A DNA stretch of 64,000 nt from Salinisphaera sp002433465 (GCF_040361435.1 NZ_APNL01000003.1:1-64000), one strand, 5' to 3'; positions 26,184 through 35,038 are shown, numbered from the stretch's first letter. Numbers and translations: made by a program. Notes: generated from the sequence alone by a model not told the origin.

Positions 26184-26645
26184 ATGCAGCGCATCATTCT
26201 CGGCTTTGGCCGCGACGACGAAGGCGACTGGGTCGCGCGGCTGGCCTGCGGCCATAATCGCCATGTGCGCCATCGCCCGCCGTTCATCAACCGGCCCTGG
26301 GTTGTACACGCTGCGGGCCGTGCCTCATGGCTGGGGCGCTCCTTCGACTGCCTGCGCTGCGATCGTCTGGAGTGGCCGAGTCGCATCCTGCAGCATCGTC
26401 CACCGGATCGCTGTATCGGACTGGGCTTTGCCCGCACGGATCGATTCGACGACCCCGGCGCCGCCTCCGGCAACTGGCGAACGCTCGAACTCAGTCAAGG
26501 TCATGCCACGCTGTGCATCGATGCGCTGCATGTCGAGCGGCCGATTACGCCGGGCGAAGCGGTCGCGATCCCGCCCAACGTGGCGTTTCGCCTGTACGCA
26601 GCGAGCACGGCACAGGCATGCCTTCGGACCTATCGCCTGATCTGA
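26184..26645 (+). CDS. DUF3565 protein with C-terminal cupin-like (DUF1971-like) part
   Basis: A 153-residue protein. The N-terminal third, GFGRDDEGDWVARLACGHNR, then HVRHRPPFINRPWVV and FDCLRC, is the DUF3565 motif with a CGH...C..C set that could hold zinc. The rest, with NWRTLELSQGHATLC and PNVAFRLYA, looks like a small cupin, perhaps DUF1971. The start at 26184 lies just beyond the azurin terminator, leaving little room for a separate promoter; read-through is possible. The function is unknown. Confidence 0.75.
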   Translation: MQRIILGFGRDDEGDWVARLACGHNRHVRHRPPFINRPWVVHAAGRASWLGRSFDCLRCDRLEWPSRILQHRPPDRCIGLGFARTDRFDDPGAASGNWRTLELSQGHATLCIDALHVERPITPGEAVAIPPNVAFRLYAASTAQACLRTYRLI

Positions 26646-26661
26646 CTCTCGGGCCGGGCAC

Positions 26662-26690
26662 AAAAAAGCCGGCGCCCGAAGGACGCCGGC
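26662..26690 (-). terminator. Terminator of nirK
   Basis: On the minus strand the stem GCCGGCG/CGCCGGC with a 9-base loop is followed by six T residues. It lies 23 bp after the nirK stop in the convergent gap. Confidence 0.85.
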
Positions 26691-26712
26691 GATGGTTTGC
26701 CAAAGCGTTCAG

Positions 26713-28086
26713 CTAGTCGTCGCCCGGCGCATAGATTTCGGGCACGTCCTCGCCCTCCACCTGCAGGAATCCGGCAAGCCCGCGTTCCATGCGGCTGAGC
26801 GCATGGTCCACGAGCACGTACTTGCCCGGCACTTCCAGCTCGAAATCCACGATCGTGGCACCGCCCGGCGGCACGCTGATGGTCTGGATATGTTCGGCCG
26901 GCGCGCTGGTGGTGCCGCCCCAGGCATAAGCCTTGTCGAACATCTCGCCAATCACGTGGAACGACGATGTTGCGTTCGGGCCACCCACGCCGAAGAAGAT
27001 ACGTACGCGCTCACCCACCTTGGCCTTGAGCGGGTGCTGCTCGGTCAACGCCCCGACCGCACCATTGAAGACATAGTACTCGGGCTTTTCATCCAGCAGC
27101 TTGCGCACGTCGAAGGACTGCTCGCCGTGCTGACCGTAGGCCTGGGTGGTGTAGATCTCGCCCTGCATCACATAGAACTCATGATCCACCGGCGGCAGAC
27201 CGCCTTCCGGCTCGACCAGAATCATGCCGTACATGCCGTTGGCGATATGGTGGGCGACCATCGGCGTGGCACAGTGATAGACATACAGCCCCGGCTTGAT
27301 GGCCTTGAACGACAGGCTCTTCTGCCCGCCCGGCGGTACCTGTAGCACGCTCGCGCCGCCGCCCGGACCGGTCACGGCATGAAAATCCACCGAGTGGATC
27401 ATGGTGCTGTCTTCGGCATTGCGCAGGGTCAGATCCACCGTATCGCCTTCTCGCACGCGCAGCATCGGCCCGGGCACCTGACCATCGAACGTCCAGTAGC
27501 GATAGCTCGTGCCGTCGGCAAGGCGTGCCTGTTTTTCCACCGTCTCCATATCCACGCGGATCGTCTTGGGCTCGCGATCGCCGATCGGCGCCGGCAGATC
27601 AGCCGGGTCACGGCTGATATCGGCCAGCGAATCCGCCTGCGCATCGGCGTCGCTTTCACCGACGATCAGCTTGCCTTCCATGCCGGCGGCGCGGTGGCCC
27701 GGGATGCTGCAGAAATAGGCGAACTGGCCGGATTCGCTCGCCCGGAATACGAAAACAGAGCTCGAATCCCGACCGACGACCTCATCCGACTTTGCCGAAA
27801 ACGCGGGAATCGCCACGTCGTGCAAGGCGCCGTCGCCGTTGATGAGCGTCAGCTGCACGACCGCATCTTGCGGAATCTTTATTTTCGGATTGATCTGGCC
27901 GTCGATGGTGCCGCCGACGCCCTTAAAATACATTCCCTCTTCGCCGATGCCCGTTTTCAATGTGATCGAGACATCCGGTCTCGAACTCACCCCTTCGGCG
28001 ATATTCGTTTGCGACGCATGCGCGGCCGACAAGGCCGTGCCCAACAACAGCACGCCTAACAGACTGATCCAACGCCTCGTTTTCAT
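26713..28086 (-). CDS. nirK: Copper nitrite reductase with extra N-terminal cupredoxin domain
   Basis: A 457-residue precursor with the signal peptide MKTRRWISLLGVLLLGTALS. Three cupredoxin domains follow: an extra N-terminal one with its own type I site (LHDVAIPAF, then YFCSIPGHRAAGMEG), and the two NirK core domains. Core ligands are seen in MIHSVDFHAVTGPGGGA, YHCATPMVAHHIANGMYG and VDHALSRMERG. It reduces nitrite to NO in the periplasm. Classical NirK is shorter; the N-terminal domain recalls the Hyphomicrobium-type enzyme. The ATG at 28086 has CAGGGAG upstream. An FNR-like box lies 64 bp upstream, and azurin is encoded nearby. Confidence 0.94.
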   Translation of the reverse strand: MKTRRWISLLGVLLLGTALSAAHASQTNIAEGVSSRPDVSITLKTGIGEEGMYFKGVGGTIDGQINPKIKIPQDAVVQLTLINGDGALHDVAIPAFSAKSDEVVGRDSSSVFVFRASESGQFAYFCSIPGHRAAGMEGKLIVGESDADAQADSLADISRDPADLPAPIGDREPKTIRVDMETVEKQARLADGTSYRYWTFDGQVPGPMLRVREGDTVDLTLRNAEDSTMIHSVDFHAVTGPGGGASVLQVPPGGQKSLSFKAIKPGLYVYHCATPMVAHHIANGMYGMILVEPEGGLPPVDHEFYVMQGEIYTTQAYGQHGEQSFDVRKLLDEKPEYYVFNGAVGALTEQHPLKAKVGERVRIFFGVGGPNATSSFHVIGEMFDKAYAWGGTTSAPAEHIQTISVPPGGATIVDFELEVPGKYVLVDHALSRMERGLAGFLQVEGEDVPEIYAPGDD

Positions 28087-28149
28087 GGAAGCTCTCCCTG
28101 CTACCTGTAATCGATCGTTGGAGCATAGGCAGGTGCGAGCCACCGGGCT

Positions 28150-28163
28150 TTGATATCAGTCAA
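28150..28163 (-). promoter_or_regulatory. FNR/ANR-like box upstream of nirK
   Basis: TTGATATCAGTCAA is one mismatch from TTGAT-N4-ATCAA and sits about 64 bp upstream of the nirK ATG, a fitting distance for an activator site near -41.5. DNR/NNR-type regulators use the same motif, so oxygen versus NO control cannot be told apart. Confidence 0.65.
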
Positions 28164-28856
28164 AATGAGAGGTTTTTTTGGGTAATCCTCGTGACTGGTG
28201 GAAAAGATTGTCCGAACGCGCGGTGCAACAGGCGTACGGCAATGCAATCGCACGCGTGGCGGCCGACGGCGTTACAGAAAATTTATAAAATGCGCCGCGT
28301 CCGTTCGGCGGATTAACCTGGATCAAGAGATTTCTCGATTCTGTGCAGAGTTGAGCATGCGGCTTGAACACAAGCTCATCCAGCCTTCGCGCGATCGGTG
28401 TTTTGTCTTGTTCGCGTTTCTTCGCGTTCATTGGTAGACAACCTGCTTGCTTGAGAACCGCCTGCTGCGTTGCCTACATAAGCAAGAAATCTTTGATCCG
28501 CCGATTACGCCGATGTATTGATTCAGCCACGTTTGGCGATCGACTGCGTTTACACGTTGGCTTGGTTGGCACTTGCGGTAAGAAACCTCCACAGATCGAC
28601 GCAGATCGCACAGATCAAACACAGGAGATCGTGATCTTTCGCTTTCGCCTGGCGCATGCCCCAGGCGCTTTTGCTCGTCTTCGTAATCTGCGAAATCTGC
28701 GTTTGCTCTTGAAGAAAGTAGCCGTCACATGATCGATTACCGGACTGCGCACACATCGCGCCGTGTCTAGGCGCTGTCGTTAGCCTGTGGCGCATACCTA
28801 CCCGCCACAGCCGGTATTCCAAACGGCACGCAGCTTGCGTATACGCGATCCGCCCC
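28164..28856. other. Gene-free region with an imperfect palindromic element
   Basis: No coding sequence is convincing in about 690 bp. From 28592 CAGATC recurs at 28592, 28602 and 28611, close to one helical turn apart, and the complementary motif ATCTGCG appears twice at 28688-28703. Between them lies the hairpin CGCCTGG/CCAGGCG (28646-28667) followed by TTTT. The whole 28590-28705 stretch is a large imperfect inverted repeat. It may be a dispersed repeat element, as similar CAGATC-rich repeats occur in other bacteria. An FNR half-match near 28311-28325 is too weak to call. Confidence 0.45.
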
Positions 28857-29246
28857 TCAGGCGAAAAGCCCATACGGGTTGTGGCTGAGCGCGACGCTGA
28901 CGATGTAGGCGAAAACCATCAGCGCTGCCCCGCAGGCGACGATACGAATCGTTTTCGTCGGCCCGCGCTTGAGCCCGATCGTACCCAGCGCGATATAAAG
29001 CACAAGCGCGAGCACCTTCGCGGTCAGCCAGGGTTGCGCACCGGGGTACTGGCCGAGCAACACAGCCAGGCCCACCGCACTGCCCAGCAGCACCGTGTCG
29101 ACACAGTGCGGGAGCACCCGCACCCAGCGTCGGGCCAATCGCGCCGGCGCGAACACCATCCAGCCCGCACGCACTATAAAAAGAGTCAACGTCGCGACCA
29201 CGCTGCCGACATGCAGCGTCTTCAAAACCACATAGAGCGTTGCCAT
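28857..29246 (-). CDS. SirB2 family membrane protein
   Basis: A 129-residue protein with four membrane helices. It shows the SirB2 pattern: TLYVVLKTLHVGSVVATLTL, then ARRWVRVLPHCVDTVLLGSA, LLGQYPGAQPWLTAKVLAL and LKRGPTKTIRIVACGAA. SirB2 proteins are small inner-membrane proteins of poorly known function. The ATG at 29246 is preferred over an upstream GTG. It starts 18 bp downstream of the nnrS stop on the same strand, so it is probably co-transcribed with nnrS. Confidence 0.85.
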   Translation of the reverse strand: MATLYVVLKTLHVGSVVATLTLFIVRAGWMVFAPARLARRWVRVLPHCVDTVLLGSAVGLAVLLGQYPGAQPWLTAKVLALVLYIALGTIGLKRGPTKTIRIVACGAALMVFAYIVSVALSHNPYGLFA

Positions 29247-29264
29247 GGACACCGGTCGGCTCGC

Positions 29265-30488
29265 CTAGCCCGGCTGGCCATCGAGGCGCGGACGGCAATA
29301 AATGCGCCCATAGCGAATCGCCCAGGGCAGTATCGCTTCGAACCACGCGCCGATAGCCACGAACAGGAACAGCCAGCGCAGGTGGCCGGCCGTTACCTCT
29401 GCCAGCAGCCGTGCGACTACCGCCAGCTGAAGGATGAGAAAACACAGCACGCTGAGATTATCCATTTCCAGCCGCCGGCCGGAATGACCAAGGCTCACGC
29501 GGGTGACCATGGCGAACACCATGCTCGTGGCCAGCCCCATGCCCAGGGCATGGGTCGGTGCAAGGCCCAGCACCGCGCCATAGCCGGAGAAAAGCGCGAG
29601 GCTCTGCACGGCCGATAGCAGCGCTGCGATTGGCAACCAGGCAAACGCCATATGCAGCGACCAGAGCAGCGGCACATGCGAGGCTGCCCAGCCACGCCAG
29701 CGAAGCGCGTGCCAGCCGGTAATCAACGCCAGCGGCAGGTCCACCGTGAACAGCCAGGCGTGATGCCCGTTGAACGCAAGAACGCCGTGGCCGAGTGAGA
29801 GCGCGACGACCAGTGGCGGGCTCCAGGCCGGCTGGTAGCGGCGATAGTCGGCGATCATCGGTTCGGAAAAGAAGGGCAGCATGCGATGGGCTACCACGAA
29901 CACGATCGGGCCAACAAACCCCCAGAGCGCCAGTGTTGGCATGGCGGCGAACAGCGACTGTCGGGCCTGGCCGAGCGCGCCCAGGCCGGCAAGCGCGCCG
30001 ATACAGCCCACCGCAGTCACGATGATCGACCAGCGCGCATGCATCAGCGAGGGTGCGCGCGCAACCAACACGCAGCGCATGAGCACGCCAAGCCCCAGAG
30101 CCCAGGCGAGCGCGGTCAGCGCTATACCGGCCATCAGAAAATCGATCCCGGCCAGCGTTCCCACCACGGTGAGCGCATAGCCGGCATAGAGCACCGCCGC
30201 CATGCTCCGATAGATCAGCGGGCTCACCGGCGGCGCCGCCACCCAGCGCGGCAGTGCCGTCAGCAGGAAGCCGAAAACAAAGAAAGGAAAAACGCCCACC
30301 GTCATCAGCCAGGCATGCAGCCAGATCGCGGGCACCGGATGCGCAGACGCCATACCCGCCCAGCGCATAACCAGAACCGGCGCCCACCAGAGCATGCCGA
30401 CCATCAGCGCGCCCAGCCCGCCCATGAAAAACAGCCGATGCGGCGCCTGTATCAAGCACCGCCCTGCCTCGAATACCGAACCCGGCAT
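29265..30488 (-). CDS. nnrS: NnrS family heme-copper membrane protein
   Basis: A 407-residue protein with about 12 membrane helices. It starts MPGSVFEAGRCLIQAPHRLF, carrying the APHR motif of NnrS, and has further conserved histidines (HAWLMTVGVFPFFVFGFLL, RMLPFFSEPM, THALGMGLATSMVFAMVTRV). NnrS relieves nitrosative stress in denitrifiers and is usually NO- or FNR-regulated. The ATG at 30488 has GGAG upstream; a GTG at 30503 is an alternative. A perfect FNR box lies 63 bp upstream. With nirK and azurin it completes a small nitrite/NO gene set; no NO reductase is seen in the window. Confidence 0.92.
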   Translation of the reverse strand: MPGSVFEAGRCLIQAPHRLFFMGGLGALMVGMLWWAPVLVMRWAGMASAHPVPAIWLHAWLMTVGVFPFFVFGFLLTALPRWVAAPPVSPLIYRSMAAVLYAGYALTVVGTLAGIDFLMAGIALTALAWALGLGVLMRCVLVARAPSLMHARWSIIVTAVGCIGALAGLGALGQARQSLFAAMPTLALWGFVGPIVFVVAHRMLPFFSEPMIADYRRYQPAWSPPLVVALSLGHGVLAFNGHHAWLFTVDLPLALITGWHALRWRGWAASHVPLLWSLHMAFAWLPIAALLSAVQSLALFSGYGAVLGLAPTHALGMGLATSMVFAMVTRVSLGHSGRRLEMDNLSVLCFLILQLAVVARLLAEVTAGHLRWLFLFVAIGAWFEAILPWAIRYGRIYCRPRLDGQPG

Positions 30489-30515
30489 TACGCTCCGCTC
30501 CACCCTCGATCAGAT

Positions 30516-30564
30516 GGTGCGTACTATGCCGCCGACCGGAAAGGCCCACATTGATGGAAATCAA
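30516..30564 (-). promoter_or_regulatory. FNR/ANR-type promoter of nnrS
   Basis: TTGATGGAAATCAA (30551-30564) is a perfect FNR/DNR consensus. A -10-like CATAGT (complement at 30524-30529) fits a start near 30516 with the box at about -41.5. It lies 63 bp upstream of the nnrS ATG. Confidence 0.75.
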
Positions 30565-30625
30565 TACCTCCGGCGAAGGTCATCAGCCCGCTGGGCGCGT
30601 CGTGGGGTCTCGAGTGATCTGGTTA

Positions 30626-30653
30626 AGAGTCTTTCGATCAGAGTCTTTCGATG
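30626..30653. repeat. 14-bp tandem duplication at the thiolase stop codon
   Basis: AGAGTCTTTCGATC and AGAGTCTTTCGATG lie head to tail (30626-30639 and 30640-30653), differing only in the last base. The thiolase stop codon lies at the junction. It looks like a small slippage duplication at the gene's end. Confidence 0.7.
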
Positions 30654-31816
30654 ATGGTCACATTGGCCATGCCGCCGCCTTCGCACATCGTCTGCAAGCC
30701 ATAGCGCCCGCCTCGCGCCCGGAGCGCGTGCACCAGCGTCGTCATGAGCTTGGTGCCCGAAGCGCCCAGCGGATGGCCGAGCGCGATAGCGCCGCCGTGG
30801 ACGTTCATCTTGTCGGCGTCCGCCCCGGTGTACTGCAGCCAGGCCAACGGAATGGGCGCGAATGCCTCGTTGACCTCGAACAGATCGATATCGTCGATCG
30901 TCATGCCGGCCCGATCGAGCGCGCGCTGCGTGGCCGGCAACGGTGCTTCGAGCATGATCACCGGGTCGTGCCCCAGCACGCTCATGTGGTGGATACGCGC
31001 GAGCGGTTCGACGCCGAGCCGCTTCAAGCCCGCTTCGTTGACCACCATTACCCCGCTTGCGCCGTCGCATATCTGGCTGGCCGTGGCCGCGGAGATACGG
31101 CCATTGTCTGCCAGCAGCTTCACCCCGGCGATGGAATCAAGCGTGGCATCGAACCGAATACCTTCGTCGACCCTGTGCTCGACCTCTTCGCCCGAATCCG
31201 GATCGAGAACCGTCACCGGCAGAATCTCTTCGTCGAACGCGCCGGTTTCGGTCGCACGTATCGCGCGCTGGTGGCTCTCCAACGCAAACGCGTCCAGCGC
31301 CGCCCGTTCAATGCCGTACTTGGCGGCCACCATTTCAGCACCCTCGAACTGGCTGAACAGCTCGGTCCCGGGATACCGATCGCGAATTCCGGGACTCATA
31401 TAGATGCCCATCTCGGCTTTGCGGGCCAGAGTGAGCGGTGCGCCCATCGGAACGCGCGTCATGCTTTCCACACCGCCGGCGATGACGATATCCATCGAAC
31501 CGGACATCACCGCCTGGGCGGCGAAATGCAGGGCCTGCTGGGAGGAGCCGCACTGGCGATCCACGCTGGTACCGGGTACCGACTCGGGCAGGCTAGAGGC
31601 CAGCACCGCGTTCCGGGCTACGTTGGCCGCCTGTTCGCCCACCTGACCCACACAGCCCAGAATCACGTCGTCGATCGTATCCGGCGAGGCCTGGCTACGT
31701 TCGACCAGCCCATCGATCAGCGTGGCCGCCAAATCGACCGGATGCCAGCCGGCCAGACGACCACCACGGCGGCCCCCTGCCGTGCGCAGGGCGGATACGA
31801 TATAGGCGTCGGTCAT
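30638..31816 (-). CDS. Acetyl-CoA C-acyltransferase (thiolase)
   Basis: A 392-residue thiolase. The nucleophilic cysteine is in SVDRQCGSSQQALHFAAQ (about residue 87), with the conserved GGVESMTRVP, the His in MNVHGGAIALGHPLGASG and the second Cys in MCEGGGMANV. It catalyses thiolytic cleavage or condensation of acyl-CoA; whether degradative or biosynthetic cannot be decided. The nearby SDR (type-2 3-hydroxyacyl-CoA dehydrogenase-like) and CoA-transferase genes suggest acyl-CoA degradation. It is divergent from the alkyltransferase-like gene. Confidence 0.93.
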   Translation of the reverse strand: MTDAYIVSALRTAGGRRGGRLAGWHPVDLAATLIDGLVERSQASPDTIDDVILGCVGQVGEQAANVARNAVLASSLPESVPGTSVDRQCGSSQQALHFAAQAVMSGSMDIVIAGGVESMTRVPMGAPLTLARKAEMGIYMSPGIRDRYPGTELFSQFEGAEMVAAKYGIERAALDAFALESHQRAIRATETGAFDEEILPVTVLDPDSGEEVEHRVDEGIRFDATLDSIAGVKLLADNGRISAATASQICDGASGVMVVNEAGLKRLGVEPLARIHHMSVLGHDPVIMLEAPLPATQRALDRAGMTIDDIDLFEVNEAFAPIPLAWLQYTGADADKMNVHGGAIALGHPLGASGTKLMTTLVHALRARGGRYGLQTMCEGGGMANVTIIERL

Positions 31817-31900
31817 AAGCAGGGCTCGCAGTTATCCAGACATCGGGGACTGTCTTTGTGCCACCCTGCCGGCACCCTGTAAAGCATAGCCAGCAAGACC

Positions 31901-32236
31901 ATGTCCCACCGCGGCGATATCAATTCCAGCTCGCAGAACACGTATAGCGATGTTTTCGATGCCGTGCGCCGTATTCCCTATGGGCGAGTGAGCACCTATG
32001 GGGACATCGCGCGTCTGATCGGCCGCCCTCGTGCGGCGCGTGTGGTCGGCTATGCGATGCATCGCTGCCCACCGGGCCTGCCCTGGCATCGGGTGATCAA
32101 CGCCCAGGGCCGGATTTCGCTGCCCGCCGACAGCACCGCCGGCCTGTCGCAAAGACGACGCCTGGAGGAAGAAGGGGTTGTACTCATCGGCGGCCGCGTG
32201 GATCTCGATCGCTTCGGCTGGCCCGACGCCGACTGA
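31901..32236 (+). CDS. Alkyltransferase-like protein (MGMT family, Cys replaced by Trp)
   Basis: A 111-residue protein with the O6-alkylguanine transferase DNA-binding fold: VFDAVRRIPYGRVSTYGDIA, then GRPRAARVVGYAMHRCP. The active-site motif PCHR is PWHR here (GLPWHRVINAQGRIS), so the alkyl-accepting cysteine is absent. This is the ATL class, which binds alkylated guanine and recruits nucleotide excision repair. A functional link to uvrB is known for the family but not shown by location. Confidence 0.9.
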   Translation: MSHRGDINSSSQNTYSDVFDAVRRIPYGRVSTYGDIARLIGRPRAARVVGYAMHRCPPGLPWHRVINAQGRISLPADSTAGLSQRRRLEEEGVVLIGGRVDLDRFGWPDAD

Positions 32237-32302
32237 CGGCTGCCGCCGAACCCCGGTGGTAGTCTGGCCGCGTCATCCAATACAACAATCGAGGAGACAG
32301 CC

Positions 32303-33070
32303 ATGCAGATCACCGATCGATGCTTTCTGATTACCGGCGGCGGCTCGGGCCTGGGGGCAGCCAGCGCCCGTATGCTGGTCGATGCCGGGGCCCGCGTAGT
32401 GCTCGCCGACGTCAACGCCGAGGCCGGCCAGCAGACGGCCGCGGCCTTGGGCGAGGCAGCGCGCTTCGTCAACTGCGACGTGACCCGTGAAGAAGACGGC
32501 AAGGCCGCGGTCAGTGCTGCACGCCAGCACGGGGGCGCGCTGCACGGCCTGCTCAACTGTGCCGGTATCGGCATCCCCTCGAAGGTTCTTGGCAAGAACG
32601 GCCCGCACGACCTGGCGACCTTTTCCAAGGTGATCCAGATCAACCTGATCGGCAGTTTCAACATGATTCGGCTGGCGTCCGAGGCGATGGCGGCGACCGA
32701 TGCCCAGGCCGACGACGAACGCGGCGTCATCATCAACACGGCGTCGGTCGCCGCCTTCGAAGGCCAGATCGGCCAGGCCTCCTATTCTGCCTCCAAGGGC
32801 GGCATCGTAAGCATGACCCTGCCGATCGCACGCGAGCTGGCCCGGCACGGCATTCGCGTGATGACCATTGCCCCCGGGATTTTCGATACGCCGATGATGG
32901 CGGAACTGCCCGAGGAAGTCCGCGACTCGCTCGGCAAGATGGTGCCTTTCCCCTCGCGCCTGGGCCAGCCGGAGGAATTCGCGCGCCTGGCCCGCGACAT
33001 CATCGAGAACACCATGCTCAACGGCAGCACCATTCGCTTGGACGGGGCGATTCGCATGCAGCCGAAATAA
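32303..33070 (+). CDS. SDR family dehydrogenase, 3-hydroxyacyl-CoA dehydrogenase type-2-like
   Basis: A 255-residue Rossmann-fold enzyme. The cofactor motif is LITGGGSGLGAASARML with an Asp (VLADVN) after beta-2, which favours NAD+. The active site shows Asn in LLNCAGIG, Ser in INTASVAAF and Tyr-x-x-x-Lys in ASYSASKGGI. The C-terminus PGIFDTPMMAELPEEVRDSL matches the HSD10/type-2 group that oxidises 3-hydroxyacyl-CoA and branched-chain intermediates. A GAGGAG lies upstream of the start. It fits beside the thiolase. Confidence 0.9.
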   Translation: MQITDRCFLITGGGSGLGAASARMLVDAGARVVLADVNAEAGQQTAAALGEAARFVNCDVTREEDGKAAVSAARQHGGALHGLLNCAGIGIPSKVLGKNGPHDLATFSKVIQINLIGSFNMIRLASEAMAATDAQADDERGVIINTASVAAFEGQIGQASYSASKGGIVSMTLPIARELARHGIRVMTIAPGIFDTPMMAELPEEVRDSLGKMVPFPSRLGQPEEFARLARDIIENTMLNGSTIRLDGAIRMQPK

Positions 33071-33861
33071 GCGCGGCCGCAATCGCCGGCGCGGGTCCGG
33101 CCCGGGTGTGCCAGGGCCAGCTGCCCGACCCTGCCAAGGGCTGAGCGCGGGCCGATCGCCTGCCCGGCGCTCCCTTATTCGAGGGCGGGCATACAACGCC
33201 TGTCGCGCTAGATTCTCTCCACCCGAGCCATCTTGGTATGGCGCGGCGAGGCGTCATGCAGCCTTCGCTTTGGCGGTTGCACACGCCTGTAGCGATGCCT
33301 GTTGTACCCGCAACCGTGTTTAGCGCGTTTAACCTGTTGGACGCATACGCCATCTCTTTCATACCAAGGTCTAATCCATCGCGCGGGCGCAGGCCATAAG
33401 TTCATATCCGAGCGCAACGCGAAGACTGCCTTTCGCGCCTGAACGTCCGTTCGTACAACGACTTCGGTCGACGGCCCAGTCCTTCATTTCGATAATGCGA
33501 CCCACGCGAGGCGATATAGCCTTCGCCTATAGCACGGATAATATCTGCCTAACCAAAATCGGACAGCGAAGACCGCTTGTCTCTGGCTAGGGGTCGCATG
33601 CGCATGCATGTGCGATGGCGTTTCGGCACACGTCGATTCGCGCAGAAAGCGCGAATGGGCCATCGCCGCCCGGAGCGTCCTGGTTTCCAATTTCTTTTGC
33701 CTCGCTGCCCAGACCGTGCGATGGCCAACGCGTTGACCGCACCCCGGCGCACGCATACGCTTTGCGACCAGATGTTCGCTATGCAGTCGCATCGAGCACT
33801 AGCGATTTTGGCTCCGGCCGAGTCTCGCCCGACCGACACAATAAAACTGTGGAGACATTCC
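33071..33861. other. Intergenic region upstream of the TAXI transporter genes
   Basis: About 790 bp with no convincing gene. Open frames here have no recognisable domain and odd composition. The right end should hold the promoter of the transporter operon; ACAATAAAACT close to the start is AT-rich but not a clear -10. I see no tRNA, terminator or recognised mobile end. Confidence 0.5.
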
Positions 33862-35019
33862 ATGCGCCTGAAATCCACGCTCCGCGTGTTCTCGCCCCTG
33901 CTACTCACCGCGGCCCTGGGCGTGACCCATGCGACCGGCGCGTTCGCGGCCGACGACAGCGAGCCCGATCTGCCCCGCTCGATGACCTGGGCCGCCTACG
34001 ACGTGGGCTCGGCCGGCTATGCCGAAGCCTCGGCCATTGCCGATGCGTTTGGCCGCAAGTACGGCACCCGTATTCGTATTCAGCCCTCGGGTTCGGCGAT
34101 CGGCCGCCTGCAGCCGCTGCTGCGCGACCGCGCGGAAGTCGCCTACCTCGCCACCGAAGCCTTCTTTGCTTCCGAAGGCGTGGCCGATTTCGGTGATCGC
34201 CGCTGGGGCCCGCAGGATCTGCGTACGCTGGGCGGGCGTCCGTCGTCGTTCGGTATCTTCACCGCGAAGGATGCCAACATCACCTCGATGAAGGAGCTCA
34301 AGGGCAAGCGTTTTGCCTATGTGGCCGGCAATCCGTCGATCAACCTCAAGTGCGATGCCCTGCTGGGCGCCGCCGGGCTGACCCGCGACGACGTCGATGC
34401 ACGCATGTTCCCCACCTACAACGCCACCATGAGCTCGCTGGCCCAGGGCAAGGCGGATGCGTCCTGCACCACGACCACGCCCAGCCAGCTCTATGAACTC
34501 GCCGAATCGCCGCGCGGCATTCGCTGGCTGGAAGTGGACCCGGACGACGAGAAGGCCTGGGCACGCCTGCGCAAGATCGCGCCCTTCCTGCAGCCCTATC
34601 GGGAAACCGTCGGCGCAGGCCTGAGCGAAGACAATCCGGTCAACATCTTCGCCTATCGCTACCCGGTGCTGACCGTGAAGGCCGATCAGGATGAGGACTT
34701 CGTCTACAACTACCTCAAGGCCTTCGACGAAACCTATCCGATGTACAAGGACGGCACCGCGGTCATGGGTCGCTGGAAGCTGGAAAACGCGGGCACGCCG
34801 CCGGTCGATGTGCCGTTCCACCCGGGTGCGATCAAGTATCTGAAGGAAAAAGGCATCTGGACGGACGAAATGCAGGCCTGGAACGACAAGCGTCTGGCCC
34901 GCCTGAAAGCCCTGCAGGCCGCCTGGAAGGACGCCATCGCCGAAGGCAAGGGCAAGAGCGACGACGCCTTCGCCGACATCTGGGCCAAGCATCGCCAGCA
35001 GGCGATCGAGTCGCTGTAA
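33862..35019 (+). CDS. TAXI-family TRAP transporter solute-binding protein
   Basis: A 385-residue periplasmic protein with the signal peptide MRLKSTLRVFSPLLLTAALG and cleavage near AFA-ADD. The mature part begins with MTWAAYDVGSAGYAEASAIA and has RIRIQPSGSAIGRLQPLLRD and KGKRFAYVAGNPSINLKCDA, the TAXI-type ligand domain pattern. Its C-terminus (AIKYLKEKGIWTDEMQAWND) is typical. It binds the substrate for the fused TRAP permease encoded next. The ATG at 33862 has GGAG upstream; the longer frame is not real. The ligand is unknown; a carboxylate is likely. Confidence 0.93.
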   Translation: MRLKSTLRVFSPLLLTAALGVTHATGAFAADDSEPDLPRSMTWAAYDVGSAGYAEASAIADAFGRKYGTRIRIQPSGSAIGRLQPLLRDRAEVAYLATEAFFASEGVADFGDRRWGPQDLRTLGGRPSSFGIFTAKDANITSMKELKGKRFAYVAGNPSINLKCDALLGAAGLTRDDVDARMFPTYNATMSSLAQGKADASCTTTTPSQLYELAESPRGIRWLEVDPDDEKAWARLRKIAPFLQPYRETVGAGLSEDNPVNIFAYRYPVLTVKADQDEDFVYNYLKAFDETYPMYKDGTAVMGRWKLENAGTPPVDVPFHPGAIKYLKEKGIWTDEMQAWNDKRLARLKALQAAWKDAIAEGKGKSDDAFADIWAKHRQQAIESL

Positions 35020-35038
35020 ACCTAAACGGGTTTTAGCA

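Noticed and set aside
28311..28325. Possible FNR box TTAACCTGGATCAA
   Set aside because: Two mismatches in the left half and no gene placed downstream at a sensible distance.
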